Shown here: positions 24,972 to 35,869 of the stretch, piece by piece
How positions within the stretch are numbered: the stretch's first letter is position 1
Layout of the letters: every line of letters begins with the position of its first letter
From: Drosophila pseudoobscura
Taxonomy: Eukaryota > Arthropoda > Insecta > Diptera > Drosophilidae
Assembly: GCF_009870125.1 (NCBI RefSeq)
Contig: NC_046683.1
Location: 21,833,001 to 21,897,000 of the forward strand
Direction: 5' to 3'
DNA: 64,000 nt
The notes under the pieces: generated by a model
Database searches by the model: none
Told to the model about the DNA's origin: nothing
The model's input: the letters and a program-made list of their open reading frames with translations, nothing else
Translations under genes and position numbers: made by a program

Positions 24972-26434
24972 CTAGCAGTAAGAACCGATCAAGCTGATGG
25001 ACAATGACTCGGATATGGGATCCGGGGCCGAGATCGGCTTCCAATACAACCAGTTATAGCTGACTAAAGGAGATACAGAAACATCGAGATAATGTTAGAG
25101 GGAGTGCGCATGCACAAACAAAACAGAGCAAAAGCAAGAGATAGAGAATGATACTCACGGACAAAGGACTGCGTGAGGCGAATGGAGAGGGTGCGGCACC
25201 GGTGGCGACACTCGCTGGTGGGGCGCAGGATGATAAAGCGCGTGCCCACCGCCTGGTGGACATACACATTGGGGCACTCGGTCTCAGGCAGCGTATAGGC
25301 CGGCGCCTGGGCCGTGTCGATGGCCACGTAGCGCTCTAAAGCAACGCCCAGGCTCGGAAGGCGGGACGGCCGGGCGAAGATGGGGCGCAGCAAGCGAGCG
25401 GGGAGCATGCGATTGCAGCGCCACAGATTGTGCGCCTGCTGTGTCCAGGTAGGCGGATCGACATTCGTGTTCATGTCACTGTTGCTGCTGTTGAACTGGC
25501 CAAAGAGATCCTCGAGATTGTGGACACCCTGGTTTGTGGAGTGCACCCGGTACGCATCGCGCTGGAAGATCATGTGGTTGCTAGTATAGATGTTGTAAAA
25601 TTCGCTTAGAACCATGGCATCCTGTTGGCTCTTGAACGCAAACGGCACACTATCCCCCTCAGCCATTGTCTGGCGGCACTTGAGGAGCAAGGACAAGCCC
25701 TTATCGCTGCCGCTGACAGGGGCATGTAACTGGGCGCACTCATCGCTCTCAAACCAGACGCTCTCCACATTGGCGCAGGGGCCGCAGCTGAGGTCCTCCA
25801 TCTGGAAAAACGGATTGCCCATCAGACAGGACTCGTCGTAGAACTCGGTCAGCCGGGGAAAGCGCTGGATCAGCGGCATGGTCATCCGCCGCCACATCCG
25901 CATCCCGGGGTACACCGTCGACTGTACTACGCGCTCGTTGCTACCGCTCGATGTCTCATAGCGGTATGCGGCCACGCACAGCGACACAAGCGTAAGGTAG
26001 AAGAGCCAGCATAGGATCTGGCGCCGGCGGTCAAGCAAATGGTGCAGTACCTCTAGCTTGAGGTAAGCCATCAGTTGCGGCGGCGGTACCAACGTTGCGC
26101 TGCCCCCGCCCATGCCGGCCATTCGCTGGCGCCAGTTGCGCTGCTGAAAGTACTGGAACAGCACATAACTGTCAAAGGACAGGGGCCGCACCTCATGGTG
26201 GGCCTCGGCTAGGCGGCGCAGCTTGCGCACGGCAGTGCTGTAGCGTTGCAGCAGTTGCTGGCGGCTCAGTTGCACGAAATTTAGATCGATATCGATGTCG
26301 TAGTCATCCATGGCCTTCCTTTTCCGCCGGGTCTCGTCCGTCTCCACATCCGTTGTCGTCTTTGTTGCCTTTTTCCGTGTCTGTGGGGGACTGTCGTTCA
26401 CCCTATCGCTCGCGGTAACTATCTCTGCTTGCAT
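24972..26434 (-). CDS. C6orf89/BRAP-like single-pass membrane protein
   Basis: Two exons: 25159-26434 and 24972-25063, with a 95-base intron (donor GTGAGTAT, acceptor TCCTTTAG). The joined frame gives 455 residues ending LIGSYC. Residues 1-137 are charged and probably cytosolic; a hydrophobic helix (ILCWLFYLTLVSLCVAAY) spans about 140-157; the rest has several Cys and looks lumenal (type II topology). The pattern LWRC, then VYVHQAVG, FIILRPTSECRHRCRTLSI and a Trp-containing tail is like human C6orf89 (BRAP: WWRC ... LQLIPPFQCRRHCQSVAM). That comparison is from memory. C6orf89 is a Golgi/lysosome-associated protein of unclear activity. A second Met at residue 42 is an alternative start. Confidence 0.7.
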
Positions 26435-27247
26435 ATAAAAGTGTTATCTTTTTTGTTGTCTTTAAAATTGTTATAATTTATTGCTTCTATTGTTCCCCTT
26501 GTTTTTGTTAACGAATGTTTTGTGGCGTGAGATTTTATTTACATTCACAAAATGCGCCGTTTGGCCGCGAGGTGGCGCTGCGTATGTTATCAAACAAACG
26601 TGAAGGCGTGGTGAGCGGGTAGCTTTGTTTATTTTTTCGGGCAGGTATTTACAATGTATTCCAACTTATTTCTTGATAGGTTTTTTATATTTTATATACA
26701 TTTTTCTTCGCGTTGGTGATTCTACGTAATAAAACTGCACCTTCTCGCACCACAATAGACATAAAAATACACTATCGCGTTCACTGCAGTTGCAGCTAGT
26801 GGTGGAAGTTCATAATTTAGCGTCCAAGGTTGATGTTCGGAAGAAAAACGCTGAATCCTGGAAATTATTACTTTATTAAACTCTTTTCGTTACAATCTCC
26901 TAGCTATCATTTGGATTATCAAAAAATTTAAATTTTCATAGTCTTTCATCGTTGCTGCCACAATCGATAGTTTCTGTCAACACACATTGAGTTATCGCTA
27001 ATATCGATTGTTCTACTGCTGGCTCGTCAATTTTATTTGGAATTTCTGTGTGTAAAAATTAAAAGCCTGCGTGACTAAATTTGTCAGATCATTGGCAAAC
27101 ACACGCCTGGCCGAAAAAGCGACTCAAAAAAGGAGTATCGAATTTTCCCGTTCCAGCGGCTGCTTGCGGAAGAATAACGTTTTGGAGGAAGACTAGCGGC
27201 GACACACGCACCCATACACATATACAGCGTAAAAACAAAGACTCAGC
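26435..27247. other. divergent intergenic region between membrane-protein and PDAP1 genes
   Basis: About 800 bases between two divergently transcribed genes. It contains imperfect DREF-type sites (AATCGATA at 26962-26969, TATCGATT at 27002-27009) close to the PDAP1-like gene. No coding sequence seen. Confidence 0.5.
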
Positions 27248-27892
27248 ATGCCACGAGGAAAGTTCGTTAACCACAAAGGCCGCAGCCGTCACTTTACATC
27301 ACCCGAAGAGCTTCAGCAGGAGTCCGAGGAGGAGAGCGACCAGTCGAGTGGCAGCGGAAGTGGTGAAGAGACCGGCGGTGACAAGGCCTCCGGTAGTGCG
27401 GCCACATCCAAGTCGAAGCCTCCAGCGACCCGTAAGACCGCCACCCGTCCAGCCCACCGTCAAAAGCAGCGTCCGGCGGTCAGCTCGTCGGAATCCGATT
27501 CGGAGGAGGAGTCCGAGGATGACTCAGAAGCAGAGGCGCGAGATGCCAAAAAGGGCGTGGCCTCGCTCATCGAAATCGAGAATCCCAACCGTGTGACCAA
27601 AAAGGCCACCCAGAAAATAGCAACTCTCAAGCTGGACGATGGTGGGTCCTCCACCACCAGCTCCAGCGCCGCCGCCAAGCCGGAACTGTCCCGTCGCGAG
27701 CGTGAACAGATCGAGAAGCAGAAGGCGCGCCAGCGTTACGAGAAGCTACATGCGGCCGGCAAGACGACCGAGGCGAAGGCGGATCTCGCTCGGCTGGCCC
27801 TCATTCGTCAGCAGCGAGAGGAGGCCGCCGCCAAGCGCGAGGCAGAAAAAAAGGTGGCAGCCGACACTGGAAAGAAGCCGGGGGCGAAGTAG
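27248..27892 (+). CDS. PDAP1 (28 kDa heat- and acid-stable phosphoprotein) homologue
   Basis: Single-exon gene of 214 residues. The N-terminus [20 protein letters not shown] matches human PDAP1 ([20 protein letters not shown]). The middle is a Ser/Glu-rich acidic, probably heavily phosphorylated linker, longer than in mammals. The C-terminal half carries the family core: [62 protein letters not shown], then a Lys/Glu-rich helix. PDAP1 binds PDGF-A in rat and is linked to translation and stress responses, with no known enzymatic activity. The protein is mostly disordered and helical. Poly(A) signals lie near 28209. In D. melanogaster I believe this is CG11444. Confidence 0.92.
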   Translation: MPRGKFVNHKGRSRHFTSPEELQQESEEESDQSSGSGSGEETGGDKASGSAATSKSKPPATRKTATRPAHRQKQRPAVSSSESDSEEESEDDSEAEARDAKKGVASLIEIENPNRVTKKATQKIATLKLDDGGSSTTSSSAAAKPELSRREREQIEKQKARQRYEKLHAAGKTTEAKADLARLALIRQQREEAAAKREAEKKVAADTGKKPGAK

Positions 27893-28208
27893 TATCATAC
27901 AGGATCGCCAGCCCGCGATACCTTAACCCGTCAACTGATTCAGTAACAGAACCAATAGAAGGGCTAATGGCAATTAGTTAAGAAAACGTAAAGTAAAAAA
28001 TTTATCAGAAAACAACGCAAAATGATGAGGCTCGCTACGCATCGCATCTCATCGACCCCGAACCAAACCAAACGCGATATGTTGCATCTGCCACAAGTGC
28101 CGAGTATCCATGAGAAACGCTAAAAACTAAATTTCGATCTGAGTGAGCCCAATGTCAAACAAATTTCAGGTTTTCTATGCAGCGTCTTTTGTAATTGAGA
28201 ATTATAAA

Positions 28209-28218
28209 AATAAATAAA
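28209..28218 (+). terminator. overlapping AATAAA poly(A) signals
   Basis: Two overlapping AATAAA hexamers about 320 bases after the PDAP1-like stop codon, followed by a TA-rich tract. Confidence 0.5.
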
Positions 28219-28458
28219 TATATATATATACATACATATGATATATATGTATATTATGTACAACCAAGTGACGGCTATTGAACTCTCTCTCTTCCAACGA
28301 TAACCTCCTTGCTGGGCCGCCATTGCGATTTAAAGACAAACACATTACGGGATACTTTACAGTCTGCAATGCGCATATAATCTATTCAGAATGGGACTAC
28401 GTACTAGCTATAACTACTCCAGAGCGGGACAACCGGAAATCCCTGAACTGGGTCTGGC

Positions 28459-29276
28459 CTATACTACCTTCCAGACCTCCTCGAAGGCGCTGCAGAGCTT
28501 GGAGCATGCTATGGCCGCCGACAGCGGGTAGTTGCTGATGGAGAAGAGCTCCTCGGTGTAGTCCGTCTTGAGAACGCCATGCGCAAAGGCGCCGATCACC
28601 ATAACCACGGGCTCATCGTAGGCAACGCTACCTTCCTCGCCGTGTGGGACAAGGTCGCGGCAATTTGCGACAAGTTTCCCGGAGAAGGACATGGCGTATT
28701 TCTTGCAGCCGACCGGCAGATGGTCTGTTATGGGGTTCTTGATAACACTCATTAGGCGGCGAGACGAGTCGTTGGCCCGAATCTGGAACTTGTGCAGCAG
28801 CTGGACCATAAGACCGGCGAATCGCTTGAAAGTGCGTGGAATGCGCGTTTGGGGATTAATCTCGATGAGAACATTGTGTTCGGTACGCACAAACACTTGG
28901 AGCAGGCCCGCACGGTTTAGCGGTGAGTCGAATAGCATCAGTAGGCATTGGTGGGTGATGTCGGGGCGGCAGGAGCCCGGATCACGTTGATTCTTGCGCA
29001 TAATACCCGCATGGTCGTCGCAGTTCAGCAGTTCAAAAGTGCCGTGCACCTGCGGACGGGTGGATATTGTCAGCTGTCAGCCAGGTTGAGGGTTCGCAAA
29101 ACACTCACCTTAACCGTTTCCAGCTGGGCGCCCTCCAGTACGATAATCAAACGCTTCTCGCTGGCATTTACGTGCAGCACCTTGAAGTGTTTTTTGTCCA
29201 GGTCGAATTCCGGATCGTCGGTCTTGCGTCCCACAAATTTGCGCTTGCGATTTATCATTTTTCCTTGGCCTCCCAT
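28459..29276 (-). CDS. Emg1: Emg1/Nep1 rRNA pseudouridine N1-methyltransferase
   Basis: Two exons: 29109-29276 (56 codons, MGGQGKMINRKRKFVGRK to LETVK, donor GTGAGTGT) and 28459-29049 (acceptor GTCCGCAG, starting VHGTFELLNCDDHAG), giving 252 residues, the usual Nep1 length. Recognisable SPOUT methyltransferase blocks are RLIIVLEGAQLETVK, LLNCDDHAG, RPDITHQCLLMLFDSPLNRAG, LLQVFVRTEHNVLIEINP, RIPRTFKRFAGLMVQLLHK, and near the C-terminus VVMVIGAFAHG, the SAM-binding knot region, ending SAAIACSKLCSAFEEVW. The enzyme methylates a hypermodified pseudouridine of 18S rRNA and is needed for 40S assembly in the nucleolus. Its start is 264 bases from that of ND-B14.5A, head to head, with a DREF motif between. 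In D. melanogaster I believe this is CG3527. Confidence 0.95.
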
Positions 29277-29407
29277 TTTATTTCGAAGTGTGCTATTAAT
29301 TTATTTAATTTATATTTATTTCTACAAAAACAAAAACCATGTGCACGCGGCGGAGAGAAATTATCGATGGATGTCATATATTACAGCCCTGCAAGAACGT
29401 TCGATAC

Positions 29408-29415
29408 TATCGATA
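29408..29415. promoter_or_regulatory. DRE in Emg1/ND-B14.5A shared promoter
   Basis: A perfect TATCGATA sits between the divergent Emg1 and ND-B14.5A starts; a partial copy (TTATCGAT) lies near 29361. One DREF site may serve both genes. Confidence 0.6.
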
Positions 29416-29540
29416 GCCGTACTCATTCCTGCCATCTGCAATCATAACAAGAATCAGCTGGGCGCTAAAGTTTTTAGGCATTACAAAGCTTACAAAAGAT
29501 TCTTTCAAATAGTTAAACATTTCGTTTAGCCGGAACAAGC

Positions 29541-29934
29541 ATGTCTGCTCTACGCCGTGACGTGTCCCCATTTTTTCAACGGATCCGGGCCTTTCTCCTC
29601 GGTGTAAGCATGGAACCGTACGGCGCCCCGAGCGTCTCAAATGTTACGTTATGTAAGACAAAAAACGGAAATTTATACAATTTTATTCCAGCGTGAGCAC
29701 ACTCTGGCGCTGCGCTTCGAGGACGACGTAGCCGATCGCACCCAGCCCCCTCCAAAGATCCCCGACGGACCTTCGCAGCTGTACTCGGCCAACTACTATT
29801 GCCTGCGCGATGGCCGTCGGGAGGTGAATCCACCTATTGATCTGGTCGAGCAGCAAAAGCAGCTCTCAGCGGATGGCGGTGCGTCCACGGCGACCAAATT
29901 ACCCACTCCGGGCCAGGTATATGCCTGGGACTAA
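29541..29934 (+). CDS. ND-B14.5A: NADH dehydrogenase B14.5a subunit (NDUFA7)
   Basis: Two exons: 29541-29603 (MSALRRDVSPFFQRIRAFLLG) and 29692-29934 (REHTLALRFEDD... to the stop), with an 88-base intron (donor GTAAGC after GGT, acceptor TTATTCCAG). The product is 101 residues, close to the mammalian 113. The family core RTQPPPK-GPS-L--NYYC-RDGRRE-PP is clear here as DRTQPPPKIPDGPSQLYSAN followed by YYCLRDGRREVNPP. It is an accessory subunit of mitochondrial complex I on the matrix arm. It shares a promoter region with Emg1 and converges on Cyp4d14. Confidence 0.95.
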
Positions 29935-30037
29935 ATGACCGAAGAAATAACACTTTTTTTGTGTTGTAACTTGATGCGGTTGAAACTAAAATATAATCAA
30001 TTTAAGCATTCAAAAGTGTGGTATATAAATCAATCAT

Positions 30038-30048
30038 TTTATTTTATT
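30038..30048 (-). terminator. poly(A) signals of Cyp4d14
   Basis: TTTATTTTATT on the plus strand reads as two overlapping AATAAA signals on the minus strand, about 105 bases past the Cyp4d14 stop. Confidence 0.45.
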
Positions 30049-30093
30049 GGAATATTTACAGTGCGGTCGTCTTAAGAACTAATCAAAAAAGGT

Positions 30094-30099
30094 AATAAA
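30094..30099 (+). terminator. AATAAA poly(A) signal of ND-B14.5A
   Basis: AATAAA about 160 bases after the ND-B14.5A stop, repeated as AATAAA at about 30104. It lies beyond the minus-strand poly(A) signal of Cyp4d14, so the two transcripts overlap. Confidence 0.45.
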
Positions 30100-30151
30100 A
30101 TAAAAATAAAGCCACGCAGGCAACAAGAAACGGGAAACTTGCAGAGAAAAC

Positions 30152-31901
30152 TCAATAGACGCGCGGTTTGAGACCCACATTGATACCGGTGGTGGAGCGG
30201 AGGATGAGGTTCAGCACTAGCTGGACGTCCTCACCTAGGGGCAGCAGTTCAAAGTGCCTCACCATCTTGCTGATGGTGCTTTTCATCTCCAGCATTGCAA
30301 ACTTCTGGCCAATGCAGTTGCGTGGTCCCGCAGAGAACGGCGTGTAGGCGAATGGATTGATTTCGCCCTTGCGCTCCGGACTGAACCGTTCCGGCACGAA
30401 TTTATTCGGCTCGGGGAAGTAGTCCGGATCGCGCTGGGAATGGTAGATGAGTATCATAACATCGGTCTTGGCGGGTATGAGTTTGCCGTCTGCAAGAAGC
30501 AAATCATCATCATTAATGATCAACATTTCTTAAAAAGGAACCCAAGGGAACGCACCCAGCAGTGTGTCCTCGACAATGTGGCGTCCGATTATCGGTACCG
30601 AAGGGAACAGTCGCAATGACTCCTTGATCACACACTCCAGATACTTGAGCTCGCCTAGCAGCTGGATGTTCACCGGGGCGTCCTTCTCGTCCCCGAGCAC
30701 ATCACGCACCTCCTGAAAGACTCGAGCCTGCACCTCTGGATGCCGGGCCAGCAGATAGCAGGTGAAGGCAATGCTACTGGTGGTGGTGTCGTGGCCCTCA
30801 AACATGAAGGTATCTACCTCCTCTCGTATGTCCTCATTGCTGAGTGGAGCCCCGTCAATGGAAGACTGTAGGAGCACATCTAACAGGGCCATGCGACGTT
30901 TCTGACCCACATCGTCCAGGGGCGATGCGTTGGTTGTCTCGTACGTGCCATCTGAGATGGACTTCTGCAAGAGGTCACGACGCTCACTGATCACATTGTT
31001 GGTGAAGTCCTGCATGGCCTTTATGTTCGCACTCAGCTTGGCGAAGGCGAAGGGAAAGAACAGACGCATGGAGATGTCCAAACGCTGGGCGGGATTCACA
31101 AAACGCTCGGCCAGCATGCCAGAGGCCCTGAGACACATGGGATCGGAATGAAGAGGCAATCCAAACAGTCTAACGAGCTAAACTCACGTTTTTACCGACT
31201 GGACATAGGGAAAGTTGGGTTGCAACTGGGCATTTATCTTGACGCCCATGGCCGTCTCGGCGATGATGTCCATGGCGCAAAGGCAGGCTACGGGGAACAT
31301 GTTGATCACGGTTTTGCCATCTGCCCGGTCGTACAGATTCTTAGCCATGATGGCACTCTGCTGGTCAAACACCTCCACAAACTGCTCGAGGATCTTGAAG
31401 TGGAACGCAGGCGTGATGATCTTGCGCCTACGGAACCACTTCTTTCCCTTGCTCAGCAGAAGGCCATCGCCCAGCCAGTTGACCAGCAGGCCGTATAGGT
31501 TGTTCTTCTGTATGGTCTGCTGGCTGCTCATGATCGCCTCAATCATTTTGGGGTCCGCCGTCATGAAGCCGCGGTCTTGAAGAATCTGACATCGCACATT
31601 CTTGCCATGGGTTTGGATTAGGCGCCACTGCAAGTCGAACACAGCTGCAAGAGAGATTTGGTTTTGGTATCTGTCGCTTGAAAGGATCGCTGGAGCTCTG
31701 GGCTGCAGCTAGCTCCCGACTCCGTTTCTGTGGCCTACTTTTGGGCGACTCATTGATCATCAACGGGGCATTACCCACAAGCGGCCATGCTTTGGGTCCA
31801 GTGATTCCTGCCCGGTCAAATAATCGTTTGTGTTTCCGGCCGACCAGGTAGTCCCACACCAGGGCCACAGTAAGCAACAGCACCAACAGTTCCACAAACA
31901 T
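30152..31901 (-). CDS. Cyp4d14: cytochrome P450 CYP4D, probable Cyp4d14
   Basis: Four exons by splice sites and phase: 31739-31901, 31188-31644, 30556-31127 and 30152-30489, giving 509 residues. The N-terminal hydrophobic anchor ([20 protein letters not shown]) targets the ER membrane. P450 landmarks are the CYP4 I-helix [17 protein letters not shown] (with the Glu that can bind heme covalently in CYP4 enzymes), the K-helix [11 protein letters not shown], the PERFSPE meander and [15 protein letters not shown], with heme-ligand Cys at about residue 456. CYP4 enzymes usually omega-hydroxylate fatty acids, pheromone-type lipids or xenobiotics. It is transcribed away from Cyp4d2, head to head. 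The Cyp4d14 name rests on position in the cluster and on elimination, as the middle gene is clearly Cyp4d2. Confidence 0.88.
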
Positions 31902-33638
31902 TTTAACATGCAGTCGTTCCTAATTTCTCAATTTCCTATTTCGAGCTTCTTTGTTTTTCGGGTCTCTCCAACGCGCTTACAGACCACAACTAATGGGCTA
32001 TGCTCGGTGGTGGGGCTGTTTTGTAGCCAATTCTGACCGAGATAAGGGTTCTATAATCAGCGGCCAGTATTAACAGTACCAAGTGTACCCAAGGCGACGG
32101 TCAACGGCAGTTGGCGTTGGTGGTGGAGGTCAGAACGGGCTGGAGAGTCTTGGTGAAGGCGATCCCCAGATGCCAGGGGCAGACGCCCTCCCTTAGCCTT
32201 GGCCCTCTCTATCATCTATCATCAACCGGGTTTTCGGAAGTGGAGACATCTCGATCCCTCGATTTGTTCGGGCTATCACTGAGTTTATGGATCAGTTACA
32301 TTATCAGAGTATTGGCGTAGATGCAGATAAGCCTGGTTGGGAATCTCCTCCCACCCACTGGGGACCCATTCATTGCGTTCATCGCGGCGCACACAACAAC
32401 GACGAAATCGCCCGATCAGCATGACTCAAGGTCTTTGCTTACTATCGAAAGAATAAAAGTTCAGATTGATACGGTAGTGGGAGTGGAAGTGAAAGTGTGG
32501 GAGTGTGCCAGTAGGTCGTCCGATCCGTCCCTTTCACAGATTATCTGCTCTTTTTTATATACCAAACAGGCTGATAAGATCGCAAGCTTCTTCCCCCAAT
32601 AGCTGCCAAAAGAGTCTCTGCTCTATCTATTCCAGAGACATGCTCAGTCAACACTTTTGTATATATACAATAATTGTAGTTACTCTCATACAGGAAAAAG
32701 GATTTCAAACAAACACCGGCCAATAAATCCTGGCTGCAAACAAGTGACGATTAGTTTGTCGGACTAAGGGTTCCTCACATAAGCCTACTCAGAAAGTCTC
32801 TCTTGCTAGTCTCCACTGGCTGCATGGTTGGGAAGGTAAAATCACAAATTAAATAAGAGCATATTATTATCTCTTAAGAACCGGCTCTCTTCTATTCATG
32901 TCTGAGTGGGAGCATTGGAGTGGGCGCTCCCGTGACCGAAGAGCGTACATATCTGAGGTCGACTTGGATGCTGTTCTATAACTGGTAAAACTACATCTCA
33001 GAGTAGACTCGTAGCCGCTCTCATTTCTCATAGAATGATTTCCACGAGTCTCTCATTTCCTAGAGAGAGTGTTCTTTATTCATTTGTTTATACAGTTGAT
33101 TTAGAATTTTAATACGTTACCCGATTGGACCTTTGCTTACATTCCAAGCCATAAAAACCAGACAAGACCTTTATCAATATACGCAATACGATATTTACAT
33201 ACATTGATGGTTTATTGAATAACCCTCTGTTGTACATTTTGAATGCTTATTAATGTATAGATCTTAGTGAACCCTTTGGCATCGAACTTAATGTAAATAT
33301 CAGTGGATTCTCTTATCCAGTAGAAGATACATTTTGGTACCTTTGAGATTTACTGAGCAGTTTCTTTCAATTCAGACAAGTAAGCATTACGAATTATAGC
33401 TTAGCAATCGTGATAAGAATTGCGAGAAATCATCGTGATTCGACAATCCACTCAAGTCTAGTGGCGTAATTTCTCTTAGGCATGGCTCTCTTACGATCCG
33501 GACCGGCTTGCCGCTGACGCGTCTCGTAATCTGCTCACTGCCTGGTGGAGAGGCTCACCCTCGAGATAGCGGGAGTGAGATAGTCAGTGCAATGGTCGGC
33601 TATGGCTTATTCGTAGTTCGTTTGTAATTGGGTGTACA
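31902..33638. promoter_or_regulatory. divergent intergenic region between Cyp4d14 and Cyp4d2
   Basis: About 1.7 kb containing the upstream regions of both P450 genes. No TATA box is evident near Cyp4d2; a TCAGTGC initiator-like motif lies at about 33584. Purine-rich and CTCTCATTTCTCA-type motifs are present. No other gene is seen. Confidence 0.45.
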
Positions 33639-35446
33639 ATGCTCGCGCTTGTGTTCCTGGTGGCGCTTACGACAGTTCTGGTGTGGGATTATTTTTGGCG
33701 CAAGCGGCGCAATGATATACTTCACTATATGCCAGGTCCGCGGGGTCTGCCTCTTGTCGGCAATGCCCTCATGTATCGTGGCCTCGATGCCGAACGTAAG
33801 TTTATTCCCAGACCAATATTGTATGTTACATTCCATAGTTACATAGACTGTATTTTTATGCTTGCAGAGATCATGGGTTTTGTTAGCAAGAATAGGAACA
33901 AGTACGGTCCACTCTACAAGGTGTGGGTGCTCAACCAGCTGGCCGTCTTCTCTACGGACCCGCATGACATCGAGTTCATCCTTAGCAGCCAGCAGCACAT
34001 CACTAAGAACAATCTGTACGAGCTGCTCCACTGCTGGCTGGGCACGGGCCTCCTAATGAGCACCGGCAAGAAGTGGCATTCCCGCCGCAAGATCATCACG
34101 CCCACCTTCCACTTCAAGATCCTAGAGCAGTTTGTCGAGATCTTCGATCAGCAGAGCGCCGTGATGGTGGGGCAACTGCAACAGCGGGCTGATGGGAAAA
34201 CAGCCATTAACATTTTTTCGGTTGTCTGTCTCCTGGCGCTAGACATTATAGCAGGTGAATGGGCGATTTGATTCTCTCCCATCTTTAATAGACTATATCT
34301 TCTGTATCTGTATCTGTATCTGAATAGAAACCGCCATGGGAACCAAGATCCAGGCACAAATGAGCCCCAATCTGCCCTATGTCCAGGCCGTCACGGAGTG
34401 AGTCGTCCCTCTTTTCAGTGAGAGCTGTTGCAATTTTCCGCGAGTCCCTCATTTTGTTTTCTTTCAGTGTGACCAACATCATGACCACCAGGTTCATCCA
34501 TGCCTGGCAGCGCATCGATTGGCTCTTCCGCCTGGTTCATCCGGGAATGGCTAAAAGGCAGGATAGCGCCATTAAGGTGATGCACGACTTCACTGAGAAT
34601 ATCATTAAGCAGCGTCGGCAGGCCCTGGTCAGTGCAGGGAAACAGGAGAAGGAGAAGGAGGAGATCAAGGAAGACGATGACCTGGGACAGAAGCGTCGCA
34701 TGGCCCTTCTGGATGTGCTCCTGCAGTCAACCATCGATGGGGCTTCACTCAGTAACGACGACATCCGGGAAGAGGTGGACACGTTCATGTTCGAGGGTCA
34801 CGATACCACTACCTCGGCCATCTCCTTCTGCCTTTACGAGATCTCTCGCCATCCCCAGGTGCAGCAGCTTCTGGTGGAGGAGATCCATGAGGTTCTGGGT
34901 GTGGACCGCCATCGTCCGGTCACCCTGCGGGATCTGGGTGAACTCAAGTATCTGGAGAATGTGATTAAAGAGTCGCTCCGCCTGCATCCTCCAGTGCCCA
35001 TGATTGGGCGCTGGTTCAACGAAGATGTGGAGATACGTGAGTGCTTGGTTTGTCGCTTGATTCCTGAAAGTACCTGAAAGTAATCACTCCTCGAAATTGC
35101 AGGGGGAAAGCGCATTCCAGCTGGGACCAACTACACCGTCGGCATCTTTGTCCTCCTCCGTGATCCCGAATACTTCGAGTCCCCTGACGAGTTTAAGCCG
35201 GATCGCTTCGACAGCACGTCACCCCAGACGCATCCCTATGCCTATATTCCCTTCTCTGCGGGTCCACGCAACTGCATTGGTCAGAAGTTCGCCCTTCTGG
35301 AGATGAAGAGCACCATCAGCAAGCTGCTGCGTAATTTTGAGCTGCTGCCTCTCGGTCCCGAGCCACGACCGGCCATGAACATTGTGCTGCGGTCCGCTAA
35401 CGGGGTTCACCTGGGTCTACAGCCGCGTTCAGTTCTCGCCAGTTGA
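33639..35446 (+). CDS. Cyp4d2: cytochrome P450 Cyp4d2
   Basis: Five exons: 33639-33795, 33868-34254, 34328-34397, 34468-35036 and 35103-35446, all with GT/AG ends and matching phase, giving 508 residues. Long blocks equal what I remember of D. melanogaster Cyp4d2: [78 protein letters not shown] and IKESLRLHPPVPMIGRWF. The heme-binding [15 protein letters not shown] places Cys at about 452. A microsomal CYP4 monooxygenase with an N-terminal anchor (MLALVFLVALTTVLVWDYFW). The short 70-base third exon splits sequence that is one exon in the neighbouring genes. The C-terminus (QPRSVLAS) is slightly extended. Confidence 0.95.
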
Positions 35447-35739
35447 TCGCTCTGATTATGCTAGTCTTTCCCATATTGGTTTGCCCCATCGGCTGTGGAT
35501 TAAACAATATTTTTTAGTCGAATTCAAATTTTGGTTGACTTCTGTTCACGTGCTCACTTGTTACTCTTCTTAATGGCCAACAGCTGGTGGCCAGGTCAGC
35601 TGTTCTCGCTTGATTCTCGCTCTCTGCCTCTGTCTCCCTCTGCTTGGCGGTGGACTTTTCGAACCCTTCGCTTATATAATCATTCAGAACCCTGCAGAAT
35701 CTATACAAATTAAGCACTTGACACATGTCCGAGTGTACG

Positions 35740-35747
35740 TATAAATA
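35740..35747 (+). promoter_or_regulatory. TATA box of Cyp4ae1-like gene
   Basis: TATAAATA lies 130 bases before the start codon of the third P450 gene and 294 bases after the Cyp4d2 stop, placing transcription start near 35770. Confidence 0.5.
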
Positions 35748-35869
35748 GTTTTACGGGTTCCACTGGTTTTTAACGGTGGTCGATAAGATTTGAGCTTCCT
35801 CTCACTGTGCCCTAGCCGACAGTGCATACTTCTGGATTTGGATCTGCTTGCTTCGGTTTGCAGTATTAA

